Shown: positions 17,438 through 26,027, counted from the stretch's first letter. The stretch: DNA of 64,000 nucleotides from Yinghuangia sp045039925 (GCA_045039925.1 CP108400.1:7750001-7814000); one strand, 5' to 3'. Notes: generated by a model not told the origin, from the letters alone. Program-made: numbers and translations.

Positions 17438-17528
17438 CGCCGCCCCCTCCGCCGTGCCGCCGCTGTGCCGACGGCGGGCCCGTGCCGCCCCGTCGTGCCC
17501 CAAGTGTGCCCGGCGGCCCGGGAACACG

Positions 17529-17564
17529 ACGACCCCGCGGCGGAACGCTCCGCCGCGGGGTCGT
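17529..17564 (-). terminator. Hairpin terminator of the GH3 gene
   Basis: A 16-bp perfect arm pair (17529-17544 and 17549-17564, loop ACGC) lies 33 bases past the glycosidase stop and upstream of csoR. It would separate the two minus-strand transcripts. Confidence 0.7.
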
Positions 17565-17597
17565 GCGGTTTCCGGGACGGCCCGGCCGCCGCGGTCG

Positions 17598-19406
17598 TCA
17601 GTACGAGAGGCCGTGGCCGAACTCGTAGACCGCGTCCTTGCCGTCGCTCGGCACGTCCGAGCGCTGCGCCTCGACGTCGGCCATCGAGCGGGGCAGCTGG
17701 AACGGCAGCTTGCCCTCGGGCGTACGCCGCCCGAACAGCACGTCCAGCAGCGGGCCGTCGGCCGCGCCGTAGTTCGCCACCAGCGCCGCGGACGCCTCGG
17801 CGATCTCCGGGATCACCGCCGGACGCTCCAGGTAGATGTCGACGACGGTCGGCACCTTGCCGCACAGGTCGACGATCCGGGCCAGCTCCGCCTCGCCGAA
17901 GGCCAGCGAACCGGAGTGGAAGAACGCCTCGAACGGGCCGTTCGCCGGGTCCCAGGGGGTGCGGGTGCGCAGGATCGCCACGTCGGCGTCCTCCGGCGAC
18001 GCGACGACGGTGCCGTACGCGGCGGCCACCTCGGCGTCGACGCCCTCGACGTACACCTTGGTGCCCTGCGCGAGCGGCAGGACCGGGGCGTCCGTGCCGT
18101 TCTTGAGCAGCGTGACGGAGCGGGCCTGCGCGGCGAGGCCGACCTCGACCGACTCGGGGGTGCCGACGATCGCGTCCGCGGCCTCGACGTCCACGAACGG
18201 GTTCTCGAACAGGCCGAGCACGAACTTCTCGCGCAGCAGGCGGCGGACCGAGGCGTCGATGCGCTCCTCGCCCACCTTGCCGTCGCGCACCAGGGCGATG
18301 ACGAGTTGGGGGCAGGCCTCGCCGCCGAACTGGTCGCAGCCGGCCTCGATGACCTTCTGCACGCGCTCGGGCTCGGTCAGGTGCTCGACGCCCCAGGCGC
18401 GGGCCGGGTACGGCGTACCGAAGATCTCGGCGTCGCTGATCAGGCCCCAGTCGGTGCACACGATGCCGTCGAAGCCCAGCTCCTCGCGCAGCAGGCCGGT
18501 GATGACGCCCTTGTTGAAGCCGAAGGCGACCTCTTCCAGGTCGGTCCCGACCGGCATGCCGTAGTACGGCATCATCTGCGAAGTACCCGCTGCCAGAGCC
18601 TTCTTGAACGGCTCCAGGTGGTAGGCGAAGTTGTCGCCCGGGTAGACCTGCTCGCGCCCGTCCGCGAAGTGCGGGTCGCTGCCGTCCTTCTGCGGGCCGC
18701 CGCCGGGGAAGTGCTTGGTCATCGTGGCGACCGAGTCCGGGCCCAGCTTTCCGCCCTGCGCGCCCTCGATGTACGCCGCAACCATGCGCCCGGTCAGCTC
18801 GGCGTTCTCGCCGAACGTGGCGTTGATGCGCGCCCACCGCGGCTCGGTGGCCAGGTCGATCTGCGGGTGCAGCGCGACGCGGATGCCGACCGCGAGGTAC
18901 TCGCGGCGCATGATGTCGGCGAAGTCGCGGACCAGCTTCTCGTCGCCGATCGCCGCGAGCCCGCACGTCTCCGGGAACTGCGAGAAGCCGCCGGCCAGCA
19001 TCGCGGTGCCCGGGTTGTCGGTGAAGTGGTGGCGCGGGTCGGTCGAGATCGTGACCGGGATGCCCAGGCGCGTGCCCAGCGCGATCTCCTGGACCTTGTT
19101 GTGCCACGCGGCGATCTGCGTGGGGTCGGCGCCGCCCATGAGGTTGAAGTGGTTCATCAGCCGCGTCTCGACCATGTCGCGCACGGTCGGCGTGCCCATG
19201 GGAGATTCGGCGGCGTCCTCGATGAGCTTCCCGTCCTCGCCCATCATGGCGATGGTCTGGAAGAGCAGGCCCGCCTTCTCCTCCAGCGTCATGCGGCCGA
19301 GCAGGTCCTCGACGCGCTCGGCGACCGGGAGCGTGGGGTCCTCGTACGGCGCGGTGGCGCCGCCGCGGAAGGTGTTGCGGGCCGAGTCCGCGCTGGTCTG
19401 GGTCAT
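17598..19406 (-). CDS. Glycoside hydrolase family 3 protein (602 aa)
   Basis: Retaining glycosidase of family GH3 (beta-glucosidase/beta-xylosidase type). The (beta/alpha)8 domain includes SVATMTKHFPGGG and the nucleophile segment FDGIVCTDWG (Asp near residue 316). The second alpha/beta sandwich domain starts around LAAQARSVTLLKNG. The protein ends at VYEFGHGLSY, so it lacks the fibronectin-like third domain that many GH3 enzymes have. No signal peptide is visible when started at MTQTSADSARN, so it is probably cytoplasmic and acts on imported oligosaccharides. AGGAGG precedes the ATG. A palindrome at 19479-19502 lies in its promoter. Confidence 0.88.
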   Translation of the reverse strand: MTQTSADSARNTFRGGATAPYEDPTLPVAERVEDLLGRMTLEEKAGLLFQTIAMMGEDGKLIEDAAESPMGTPTVRDMVETRLMNHFNLMGGADPTQIAAWHNKVQEIALGTRLGIPVTISTDPRHHFTDNPGTAMLAGGFSQFPETCGLAAIGDEKLVRDFADIMRREYLAVGIRVALHPQIDLATEPRWARINATFGENAELTGRMVAAYIEGAQGGKLGPDSVATMTKHFPGGGPQKDGSDPHFADGREQVYPGDNFAYHLEPFKKALAAGTSQMMPYYGMPVGTDLEEVAFGFNKGVITGLLREELGFDGIVCTDWGLISDAEIFGTPYPARAWGVEHLTEPERVQKVIEAGCDQFGGEACPQLVIALVRDGKVGEERIDASVRRLLREKFVLGLFENPFVDVEAADAIVGTPESVEVGLAAQARSVTLLKNGTDAPVLPLAQGTKVYVEGVDAEVAAAYGTVVASPEDADVAILRTRTPWDPANGPFEAFFHSGSLAFGEAELARIVDLCGKVPTVVDIYLERPAVIPEIAEASAALVANYGAADGPLLDVLFGRRTPEGKLPFQLPRSMADVEAQRSDVPSDGKDAVYEFGHGLSY

Positions 19407-19478
19407 CGTCACTGCCTCCTGGGCGGGGGTCGAGCACGTGGGCGGGACGGGGACGGCCCACCCACACATTGTCCCATG

Positions 19479-19502
19479 AAAACCTACTGAGTACTAGGTT
19501 TT
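19479..19502. promoter_or_regulatory. 24-bp inverted repeat upstream of GH3 gene
   Basis: AAAACCTA and TAGGTTTT form perfect 8-bp arms around an 8-base centre, CTGAGTAC. It lies between the divergent GH3 (start 19406) and VTT (start 19600) genes. The AT-rich dyad fits an operator for a LacI- or TetR-type regulator, none of which is adjacent. Confidence 0.55.
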
Positions 19503-19599
19503 AGCACGGGACGACGCGAGGCGGCACGGGGCCACCCGGGCCACCCGTACAATCGGCGGGTTGGGTGGCGCACGACGACCGGGTGGAGGGGGCGCACAC

Positions 19600-20382
19600 A
19601 TGGTCGACGCCGTGCGCGACCTTTTCGGCTGGGCGGCCGACACCGTCACGGGCACCCTCGACGCGCTGCGCGACTGGCTGACGCACGGAGCCTGGACCGA
19701 GTACCCGACCCCCGTGGTCATCACCCTGTTCATCGTCATCTGCGCGCTCTGCGTGGCCTTCTTCGTCCCCAAGACGCTGCTGGCACCCGCCGCGGGCGCG
19801 CTGTTCGGCGCGGTCACCGGGACGGCCGTCGCGATGACCGGCACCGTCCTCGGCAGCGTCATCGCCCTGGGCGTCGGCCGGCGCATGGGCCGCGACCGGG
19901 TGCGCGGCTGGATGCACCGCAAGCAGGCCCTCGCCGACCTGGACGCCCGCCTGACCCGGCACGGCGTACTGCCGGTCGTCGTGCTGCGCCTCGTCCCGGT
20001 CATGCCGGGCTTCGTGGTCAACTACGGCTCCGCCGCCACCGGGATCCGGGTGCGCCACTTCGTCATCGGCTCGGTCATAGGCCTTCTGCCGGCCACGATG
20101 GTCCAGGTCGCGGCGGGTGCGTCGGTGCGCAACGGCCTCTCCGTCCCGGTCGTCGTCATGGCCACGGTCGGCGTCCTGCTCATCGCGGTGGCGACGCTGT
20201 TCTTCCGCGGCCGGGGCAAGGCGCTGGCGGAAGGGCTCCCGGACGAGCAGGCGGACCGCCCGGGGGACCGCAAGGCGGACGCGTCCGCCGAGTCCGGCGC
20301 GCACGCCGACGCCGGGTCCGCGGGCCGGGACGACGCGCACGTGGACGACGTGGCCCCGGTGCCGGCCGACCGGCGCACCTGA
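19600..20382 (+). CDS. VTT-domain (TVP38/DedA-like) membrane protein (260 aa)
   Basis: Polytopic membrane protein of the TVP38/TMEM64-DedA superfamily. The core motif region LPVVVLRLVPVMPGFVVNYGSAATGIRVRHF (about residues 125-155) is followed by the Gly-rich segment VIGLLPATMVQVAAGAS. Relatives include lipid scramblases or flippases. The last about 55 residues are a charged, disordered tail (GKALAEGLPDEQADRPGDRKADA...). A TACAAT hexamer (19548-19553) before the start could be its -10 box. It converges with the channel gene only 9 bases downstream. Confidence 0.82.
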   Translation: MVDAVRDLFGWAADTVTGTLDALRDWLTHGAWTEYPTPVVITLFIVICALCVAFFVPKTLLAPAAGALFGAVTGTAVAMTGTVLGSVIALGVGRRMGRDRVRGWMHRKQALADLDARLTRHGVLPVVVLRLVPVMPGFVVNYGSAATGIRVRHFVIGSVIGLLPATMVQVAAGASVRNGLSVPVVVMATVGVLLIAVATLFFRGRGKALAEGLPDEQADRPGDRKADASAESGAHADAGSAGRDDAHVDDVAPVPADRRT

Positions 20383-20391
20383 GCCGACCGG

Positions 20392-20985
20392 TCAGGCCGG
20401 CGGTTCGGCCTCGTCCGAGTCCGGATCCGAGCCCGAATTTGAGGTCGAGGTCGCGGCCGAATCCGCGGTCGCAGCCGGTGCCGCACTCCTGCGGCGCTGC
20501 TTGATGCGGTCGAGCGCGACCGACACCCCCGCGCCCAGGAAGACCAGGTTGAAGACGATGTTCACCATGACCGCGATGCGGGCCGCCTGGCCCACCGCGG
20601 TGATGTCGCCGTAGCCCACGGTCGCCGTCGTGACCAAGGTGAAGTAGAGCCCGTCCGTCCGGGTGACGAGCCCGCTGAACTGCCCGTCGTCGTGCGCCAT
20701 CCGGTAGTACACCGTCGCGAAGAAGACCAGGCTCACCACGACCGTCAGCAGCAGCCCCTCGGCGCGCGCCGGCAGCGAGCTCCGGCTGTCGCGGGTGATG
20801 AGGAACAGGATCAGCCCGGCAAGCCCCAGCACGCACAGCCCGAAGACGACGGCCCGGATCAGGAACGACGAGTCGTTGGTGTCGTCCGGCAGCACGTAGT
20901 ACGCCACGACCACCAGGACCAGTGTGCCGAGCGCCCGGAGCGCCACCCACCAGCCCGATTCGGTCGCCTTCGCCTCCGCGCCCAT
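20392..20985 (-). CDS. Two-pore-helix potassium channel family protein (197 aa)
   Basis: Predicted K+ channel subunit. The selectivity filter TTATVGYGD lies near residues 120-128, between hydrophobic segments (LLLTVVVSLVFFATVYY and IAVMVNIVFNLVFLGAGVSVAL). Two more hydrophobic segments in the first 80 residues give four in total, more than the minimal KcsA layout. The C-terminal 35 residues are acidic and disordered. GGAGGGAGC directly precedes ATG 20985, which fixes the start over upstream in-frame ATGs. Confidence 0.87.
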   Translation of the reverse strand: MGAEAKATESGWWVALRALGTLVLVVVAYYVLPDDTNDSSFLIRAVVFGLCVLGLAGLILFLITRDSRSSLPARAEGLLLTVVVSLVFFATVYYRMAHDDGQFSGLVTRTDGLYFTLVTTATVGYGDITAVGQAARIAVMVNIVFNLVFLGAGVSVALDRIKQRRRSAAPAATADSAATSTSNSGSDPDSDEAEPPA

Positions 20986-21157
20986 GCTCCCTCCAAAGCC
21001 GCCTTCCATGCTGTGCCCGGTAGGACGATCCCGCCACACCAGCACCACGCGGCTCTGCTGTTGCGAGCCCCGGGACCCCGGGTTTGACTGATCATCAGGA
21101 CGTTGTCGGGGGATGTCGCGATGCCCGCGGCATCCGGGACGTTCGTGATCCCCGCGA

Positions 21158-21199
21158 ACCCGATGCCCGTCACCCGATACCCGTCACCCGACACCTGAT
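21158..21199 (+). repeat. Three 14-bp tandem repeats upstream of the DUF6325 gene
   Basis: Units at 21158-21171, 21172-21185 and 21186-21199 share ACCCGATNCCCGTC, the third being diverged. The array ends 42 bases before the ATG. Its function is unknown; a binding-site array or neutral slippage product are both possible. Confidence 0.65.
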
Positions 21200-21240
21200 A
21201 CCCGTGATGTCCCGTGAACCCGGAAGGCGGCGGAGGCACG

Positions 21241-21672
21241 ATGGATCTGGGACCCGTCGACTACATCGTGGTCGAATTCCCCGGCAGCAAGTTCCGAGGC
21301 GAGATCGGCCCGGCGCTCGCGGCCCTGGTCAACAGCGGCACGATCCGCATCCTCGACCTCACCTTCGTCCGCAAGACGGCCGACGGCGAGACGACGCACC
21401 TGGAACTGGACGCCCTCGACCCCGGCGACGTCGCCGCGTTCGACGAGGTCGACGGCACCATCGCGGGCCTCCTGAACCAGGAGGACATCGACCTCATCGC
21501 GGCCGAGCTGCCCGCCGACTCGTCGGCGGCGGTCATCGTCTTCGAGAACACCTGGGCCGCGCGCATCGCGGCCGCGATCGGCCGCGCCGACGGCCGGGTC
21601 GCGGCGTTCGAGCGGATCCCCGCCGACGCCGCGGAAGCCGCCCTGATGGCCGTGGCCGCCCAAGGCGCCTGA
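21241..21672 (+). CDS. DUF6325 family protein (143 aa)
   Basis: Matches the small acidic actinobacterial family DUF6325 (GPVDYIVVEFPGSKFRGEIGPALAALVNSGTIRILDL), which usually sits next to a SHOCT-domain gene, as here (66-base gap). The function is unknown; the alternating beta/alpha pattern with a flavodoxin-like start suggests a small cytoplasmic sensor or adaptor. GGAGGCACG precedes the ATG. No catalytic motif can be seen. Confidence 0.8.
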   Translation: MDLGPVDYIVVEFPGSKFRGEIGPALAALVNSGTIRILDLTFVRKTADGETTHLELDALDPGDVAAFDEVDGTIAGLLNQEDIDLIAAELPADSSAAVIVFENTWAARIAAAIGRADGRVAAFERIPADAAEAALMAVAAQGA

Positions 21673-21738
21673 CCCGTACGACACGCGTCGCGCGCGATAC
21701 GTGCACGAACGCACCACAGGCACGACAGGAGTGAAGCC

Positions 21739-22089
21739 ATGCTGAGGCGAGGACCCATGATGGCGCGCCGCGGACCCGGGCTGCTGGGTGCCGCGGTGCG
21801 CACCGCCGTGGTCGCCGGTACGGCCTCCGCGGTCAGCGGACGCGTGCGCCAACACCAGGCGAACCGGACGGCGGAGCAGGACGCCGCCGCGCAGTACCAG
21901 GCGGAGCAGCAGCAGGCCCAGGCGTACGCCCCGCAAGGCGCCTCCGCCCCGCAGCCCGCCCCGCAGCCCGCGCCGGCCGCCGGCGACGCCGTCGTGGACC
22001 AGCTCGAACGCCTCGCCCGGCTCCGCGACCAAGGCGTGCTCAGCGACGCCGAGTTCGCGGCGCAGAAGACCCGGATCCTCGGCGGCTGA
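21739..22089 (+). CDS. SHOCT-domain protein (116 aa)
   Basis: The short C-terminal SHOCT domain is clear (DQLERLARLRDQGVLSDAEFAAQKTRILGG, the last 30 residues). The N-terminus has an Arg-rich, weakly hydrophobic segment (GLLGAAVRTAVVAGTASAV) and a Gln/Ala/Pro-rich linker. SHOCT domains mediate oligomerisation or anchoring of otherwise unrelated proteins. It forms a two-gene unit with the DUF6325 protein upstream, and the two probably act together; ACAGGAG precedes the start. Confidence 0.85.
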   Translation: MLRRGPMMARRGPGLLGAAVRTAVVAGTASAVSGRVRQHQANRTAEQDAAAQYQAEQQQAQAYAPQGASAPQPAPQPAPAAGDAVVDQLERLARLRDQGVLSDAEFAAQKTRILGG

Positions 22090-22090
22090 G

Positions 22091-22234
22091 GTGGACGCGC
22101 TCGTCTCCGGCGGCGTGTTCCTCGCTCTCCTCGCCGCATGCCACGCGGCCCTGGGCGGCGTCGGGCGCGCGGTGCGCCGCCGACGCCGCCCCGTCGAAGA
22201 GCGGGTGGCCCGACGGCCCGGTCAGCCGTCGTAG
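22091..22234 (+). CDS. Possible 47-aa basic membrane peptide
   Basis: A GTG-started frame immediately after the SHOCT stop encodes one hydrophobic segment (SGGVFLALLAACHAAL) followed by a basic stretch (GRAVRRRRRPVEERVARRPG), a plausible topology for a small membrane protein. There is no separate ribosome binding site beyond coupling to the upstream stop, and its end overlaps the convergent aldo-keto reductase gene by 13 bases. It may be a chance frame. Confidence 0.28.
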   Translation: MDALVSGGVFLALLAACHAALGGVGRAVRRRRRPVEERVARRPGQPS

Positions 22235-23064
22235 CCGAGGTTGAACGTGTCCGGGTCGGGGCCCGTGCGGCGGCCCCGGTCCAGGTTGGCGATCGCCTCG
22301 TTGTCGGCCTCGTCGAGGTCGAAGTCGAACACCGCGATGTTCTCCGCGATCCGCGACGGCGTGACGGACTTCGGGATCACGATCGTGCCCTGCTGCACGT
22401 GCCAGCGCAGCACCACCTGGGCCGGCGTCCGGCCGTGCTTCTCCGCGATCCCCGTGACCACCGTGTCGGTCAGCAGCGCGCCGCCCTTGGCCAGCGGGCT
22501 CCATGCCTCGGTCTCCACCCCGAACTCGTCGTGGAAGGCCCGCAGTTCGCGCTGCTGGAGGTAGGGGTGCAGCTCGATCTGGTTGACCGCGGGGACCACG
22601 CCGGAGTCGTCGAAGAGGCGTTCGAGGTGCGGGATCTGGAAGTTCGACACCCCGATCGCGCGGATCCGCTGGTCGGCGTACAGCTTCTCGAACGCCTGCC
22701 AGGTGTCGAGGTACCGGTCGGCGGCCGGCATCGGCCAGTGGATGAGGTACATGTCGACGTACTCCAACCCGAGCTTCTCCAGGCTGTCGTCGAACGAGGC
22801 GAGCGTCGTGTCATAGCCCTGCTGGCGGTTCCACAGCTTGGTGGTCACGAACAACTCGTCGCGCGGGATGCCGGACGCGGCGATCGCGGCACCCACGCCG
22901 CTCTCGTTCTCGTACGCCGACGCCGTGTCGATGCTGCGGTACCCGGCGTCCAGCGCCGCGCGTACCGCCTCCTCGGTCTCGGCCTGCGGCACCTGCCATA
23001 CCCCGAAGCCGAGTTGCGGGATCGACACGCCATTGTTCAGGGTGATGCTCGGAACGCTGCTCAC
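22222..23064 (-). CDS. Aldo/keto reductase (280 aa)
   Basis: NAD(P)H-dependent carbonyl reductase with the full catalytic tetrad Asp46, Tyr51, Lys76 and His109 (IDTASAYENE, FVTTKLW, LIHWP). It also has the AKR signature LHPYLQQREL and the cofactor segment IPKSVTPSRIAEN. It most resembles the AKR5-type 2,5-diketogluconate reductase-like group. GTG 23064 is chosen because GGAGG lies 9 bases upstream; an ATG at 23091 has no such site. Monocistronic, bounded upstream by a strong hairpin. Confidence 0.9.
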   Translation of the reverse strand: MSSVPSITLNNGVSIPQLGFGVWQVPQAETEEAVRAALDAGYRSIDTASAYENESGVGAAIAASGIPRDELFVTTKLWNRQQGYDTTLASFDDSLEKLGLEYVDMYLIHWPMPAADRYLDTWQAFEKLYADQRIRAIGVSNFQIPHLERLFDDSGVVPAVNQIELHPYLQQRELRAFHDEFGVETEAWSPLAKGGALLTDTVVTGIAEKHGRTPAQVVLRWHVQQGTIVIPKSVTPSRIAENIAVFDFDLDEADNEAIANLDRGRRTGPDPDTFNLGYDG

Positions 23065-23185
23065 GGGTGGTTCCTCCGGACGTTCGGACACGTGGTCTTC
23101 CGATCATGGCCAATCGACCGCGCGAACCCCCGCATCCCGCGCCGGAGATCCCCCGGCGGAAGCAACGTACGCTCGCCCGGCAAGA

Positions 23186-23239
23186 CGTCAGCTCCGCTGC
23201 CCGGCAGCGCAAATGCGTTGCCGGGCAGCGGAGCTGACG
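23186..23239 (-). terminator. 21-bp perfect hairpin after the TerD-vWA gene
   Basis: The arms 23186-23206 and 23219-23239 are perfectly complementary over 21 bp, and CGC/GCG pairs continue inside the 12-base centre. It lies 46 bases past the stop of the minus-strand TerD-vWA gene and 122 bases before the aldo-keto reductase start. It is one of the two strongest stems in the window. Confidence 0.75.
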
Positions 23240-23285
23240 GTGAATCAGGCCGGAGTCCCGGGAATTCCGGGACGGGGGCGGGCAA

Positions 23286-24866
23286 TCAGCCGGTCAGCAG
23301 GCCCATGCTGCGCGCCCGGTTCAGCCAGTCGGGGTATTCCTCCATCATGAGCTCGAACAGCGCCTCGTCCGTGAGGTTCGCGGGGTCGGTCACCGCGAAG
23401 AACGCGGCATTGTCGGTGTAGCGGCCCTGGAGGTTGTCGAGTTCCTCCAGGAACGCGAATCCGCCGGTGAGCTTTTCGATGAGCTTGTTCTGGAGGCGCT
23501 CGGCCAGCTTCGGCTTCTTCTTGGGCTGCCCGGTCTGCACGGTGGCCGACGGGTCCACCTTGTCGACCGCCTTCGGCGACGGACCGATGCCCATGAACTG
23601 CCAGAAGATCGGCTCGTAGCTGGAGTACGTCACCTGCTCGCGCGTCAGCTGCTCGGTGCTGGTCATGCCGTCCGTGATGAACATGACGTAGACCGGCGTC
23701 CGGTCGGAGACCGGGGCGTGGCGCGGGCCCGAGTTCTTGAAGTAGTTGTCGCGCACCAGCCGCATCGCGGCGGCGTAGTCGGTGCCGCCCTCCAGCGGGT
23801 AGCGCTGGAGCATCTGGCCGGTCCAGCCCTGGTACTGCTTGAGGTTGATGGTGCCGGCCTCGTGGCCGTTCTGGCCGAACAGGAAGACGTCGACCTCGCC
23901 GTTGTCGTCGAAGCGCAGGCCGAGCGACAGCACGCGCTCGACGAGCGCCTGCACCTTGCCGGACTGGAAGAGGTTCGTCATCGACGCGGAGATGTCCAGG
24001 CACAGCGCGACCCGCGCGGTGTGCTCGCCCAGACCGCGCTTCTCCAGGCTGACCGCGGCCTTCTTCGTCAGGTCGAGGAGCCGCCCGTGGCCTTCCTCGC
24101 CGAGACGTTTCTCCATGTTGACGAGCTTCTGCTTCTTCAGGCTGACCGCGCCCGTGGACGCCTGCTGCGGCGGCGCCTGCTGCGGGGCGGGCGAGGCCGC
24201 GGCGGGGGCGGGCGGGGCCGTCGTGAGCGTGCGCACGGCCGGATTGGGGGCCGTCTGCACCGCGGACGGCGGCATCGGCGGCGGCGTGTACCCGGCCGCG
24301 GGGGCGGCCGGCGCCTGCGGGGCCGCGGGGGGCTCCGGCTCGGCGTCGACCGCGATGCCGAAGTCGGTGGCGAGGCCGCCCAGGCCGGACGCGTACCCCT
24401 GCCCGACGGCGCGGAACTTCCACGCGCCGTTGCGCAGGTACAGCTCGCCGAACAGGTACGCGGTCTCGCTGGTGGCGTCCGAGATGTCGAACACCGCGTG
24501 CTCGCGACCGGCCTCGTCGAGCAGCTTCAGGGCCAGGCCCGGCACCTGGCCGAACGTACCGCCGTCCGCCGACGCGCCCACGACGATGCGCACGACGTCG
24601 GCCGGCACGCGGCTCAGGTCGACCCGTATGGCGTCGGTCGCGGTGCCGTCGGCGCCGGTCTGCTTCCCGGCGTGGGCGACCGCCCCCGACGGGTGCGTGG
24701 GCTGGTTGTAGAAGATGAAGTCTTCCTCGCCGCGCACCTTGCCCGTGTCGGCCAGGAGCAGAGCGGAAACGTCGACGTCCGGCGCACCGCCGGTCCGCCA
24801 GGAGACCACCGCACGCAGCGAGGTGGTCGGGACTGGGATGTTCGCGCCTTTGGACATCGTGGTCAT
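23286..24866 (-). CDS. TerD-domain/von Willebrand A fusion protein (526 aa)
   Basis: The N-terminal TerD domain (about residues 1-190; MSKGANIPVPTTSLRAVVSW, EDFIFYNQPTHPSGAV, FDISDATSETAYLFGELYLR) is joined by a Pro/Ala linker (about 190-260) to a vWA domain. The vWA domain has an intact metal-ion-dependent adhesion site (LCLDISASM near residue 290; MFITDGM further on). TerD proteins bind Ca2+ and belong to stress/tellurite-resistance systems that form membrane-associated complexes; no terABCEZ partners are nearby. ATG 24866 is used; 24857 (MSKGANIP) is equally possible. The histidine phosphatase gene lies 188 bases upstream on the same strand. Confidence 0.88.
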   Translation of the reverse strand: MTTMSKGANIPVPTTSLRAVVSWRTGGAPDVDVSALLLADTGKVRGEEDFIFYNQPTHPSGAVAHAGKQTGADGTATDAIRVDLSRVPADVVRIVVGASADGGTFGQVPGLALKLLDEAGREHAVFDISDATSETAYLFGELYLRNGAWKFRAVGQGYASGLGGLATDFGIAVDAEPEPPAAPQAPAAPAAGYTPPPMPPSAVQTAPNPAVRTLTTAPPAPAAASPAPQQAPPQQASTGAVSLKKQKLVNMEKRLGEEGHGRLLDLTKKAAVSLEKRGLGEHTARVALCLDISASMTNLFQSGKVQALVERVLSLGLRFDDNGEVDVFLFGQNGHEAGTINLKQYQGWTGQMLQRYPLEGGTDYAAAMRLVRDNYFKNSGPRHAPVSDRTPVYVMFITDGMTSTEQLTREQVTYSSYEPIFWQFMGIGPSPKAVDKVDPSATVQTGQPKKKPKLAERLQNKLIEKLTGGFAFLEELDNLQGRYTDNAAFFAVTDPANLTDEALFELMMEEYPDWLNRARSMGLLTG

Positions 24867-25053
24867 GCTGCACATCATGCCCGTTCGGCGGGCCTGTCGG
24901 GCGACCGGTCCCGCCATCTCGGCGAGCCTCGTCCGCATGGTCGACACCGGTCTCCTACGTGAGGCCGACGTGTGGCGGACGTGCGGCCGGGTCAGGGCCG
25001 ACGGGCCGGTGCCGACGGGCCTCCGGCCGGCTGTTCGACGGGCTGCCGACGGG

Positions 25054-25728
25054 CTACTGCCACCCGTCGAAGTGCTTCCACCGGTCGAAGGGCCGGTCGA
25101 GCACGTACCGGCCGTCCTCGTCGCGCAGCAGCACGCGGGTCTCGCCGTTGCCCGGGTTCGACAGGCACTCGAACTCCTCCACCGACCAGTGGAACCAGCG
25201 CATGCAGAACAGCCGCATGGTCAGGCCGTGGGTGACCAGCAGGACGTTGCGGTCCGGGCCGTACCGCACCGCGTGCCGGGCGAAGTCGCGGTGCGCGGTC
25301 TCCAGGAACGAGCTGACCCGGTCGTACACGTCCGCGCCGCTCTCACCGTGCGCGAAGCGGTAGTAGAAGTGCCCGTACGCGTCCCGGGCGGCCCGCTGGC
25401 GCTCCATGTCGGCGAGGTCCTGCATGTTGCCCCAGTCCTGCTCGCGCAGCCGGGGCTCCTCCTTGGCGCGGGTGCGCTCGGCGTCGAGGCCCAGCAGCCG
25501 GAAGGTCTCGCGGGTGCGGCGGTACGGCGACACGAACGCCGTCACGTGCTCGGTCCCGAACAGCGCGCGAAGCTCGCGTCCGGCCTCCTCGCACTGCTTG
25601 CGCCCGCGCTCGGTCAGCTCCAGCGCGTGGTCCGGCACCCGCTCGTAGATCGTCGGGTCGACGTTGCCCTGCGACTCGCCGTGCCGGATCAGGACGATGC
25701 GCTTGGGGCGCGCGGCGGTGTCGATCAT
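25054..25728 (-). CDS. Histidine phosphatase family protein (224 aa)
   Basis: Phosphoglycerate-mutase-like branch 1 histidine phosphatase. The phospho-acceptor His16 lies in LIRHGESQGN; the second RYRRTRET-like segment reads SPYRRTRETFRLL, and the C-terminal catalytic His in LLVTHGLTMRLF. The C-terminus (FDRWKHFDGWQ) is longer than in minimal members. Substrates in this family range from sugar phosphates to nucleotides and cannot be assigned. It is divergent from the cold-shock gene with a 300-base shared leader/promoter region. Confidence 0.88.
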   Translation of the reverse strand: MIDTAARPKRIVLIRHGESQGNVDPTIYERVPDHALELTERGRKQCEEAGRELRALFGTEHVTAFVSPYRRTRETFRLLGLDAERTRAKEEPRLREQDWGNMQDLADMERQRAARDAYGHFYYRFAHGESGADVYDRVSSFLETAHRDFARHAVRYGPDRNVLLVTHGLTMRLFCMRWFHWSVEEFECLSNPGNGETRVLLRDEDGRYVLDRPFDRWKHFDGWQ

Positions 25729-25870
25729 GCCCGGACTCTACGGCCCCGGGGCCGCTGCGACACGCCCCGCGCAGGCTCGCGACCTGCGGTGATTCCCATA
25801 TTTCGCGGTTCGGGAGGAGGGTGTGCTAACGTCGTACTCGTTGCAGTTGTGGTTCCCAGCGAAATCTGTG

Positions 25871-25906
25871 TGCACCTGTCGAGTTGTAACGACAGGTGCA
25901 TTTTTT
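25871..25906 (+). promoter_or_regulatory. Intrinsic-terminator hairpin in the cold-shock leader
   Basis: TGCACCTGTCG (25871-25881) pairs perfectly with CGACAGGTGCA (25890-25900) and is followed at once by six T residues (25901-25906). This is a textbook rho-independent terminator, rare in such GC-rich DNA. It lies 122 bases upstream of the cold-shock ATG on the same strand. Attenuation of the csp transcript is the simplest reading, because no gene ends nearby on the plus strand. Confidence 0.7.
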
Positions 25907-26005
25907 GGTTTCGGTGGATGTTTTCGGTATCGGTGCTTGCGCCGTTTCCCGAATTCAGGGTGATCATCACAGCGACACCGGATTCGCGAGGTGCGGATTC
26001 GTGGA

Positions 26006-26019
26006 CCTTCCCCTGAAGG
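26006..26019 (+). promoter_or_regulatory. Mini-hairpin over the cold-shock Shine-Dalgarno
   Basis: CCTTC (26006-26010) and GAAGG (26015-26019) can pair around CCCT, burying part of the GAAGGAG ribosome binding site. TTCAGGG at 25954-25960 can alternatively pair with CCCTGAA at 26011-26017. Competing pairings at a csp ribosome site suggest temperature- or RNA-chaperone-dependent translation (inference). Confidence 0.4.
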
Positions 26020-26027
26020 AGAGAAAT

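Noticed and set aside
17438..17528. CsoR operator upstream of csoR
   Set aside because: No convincing G-tract inverted repeat of the known CsoR type could be recognised in the region.
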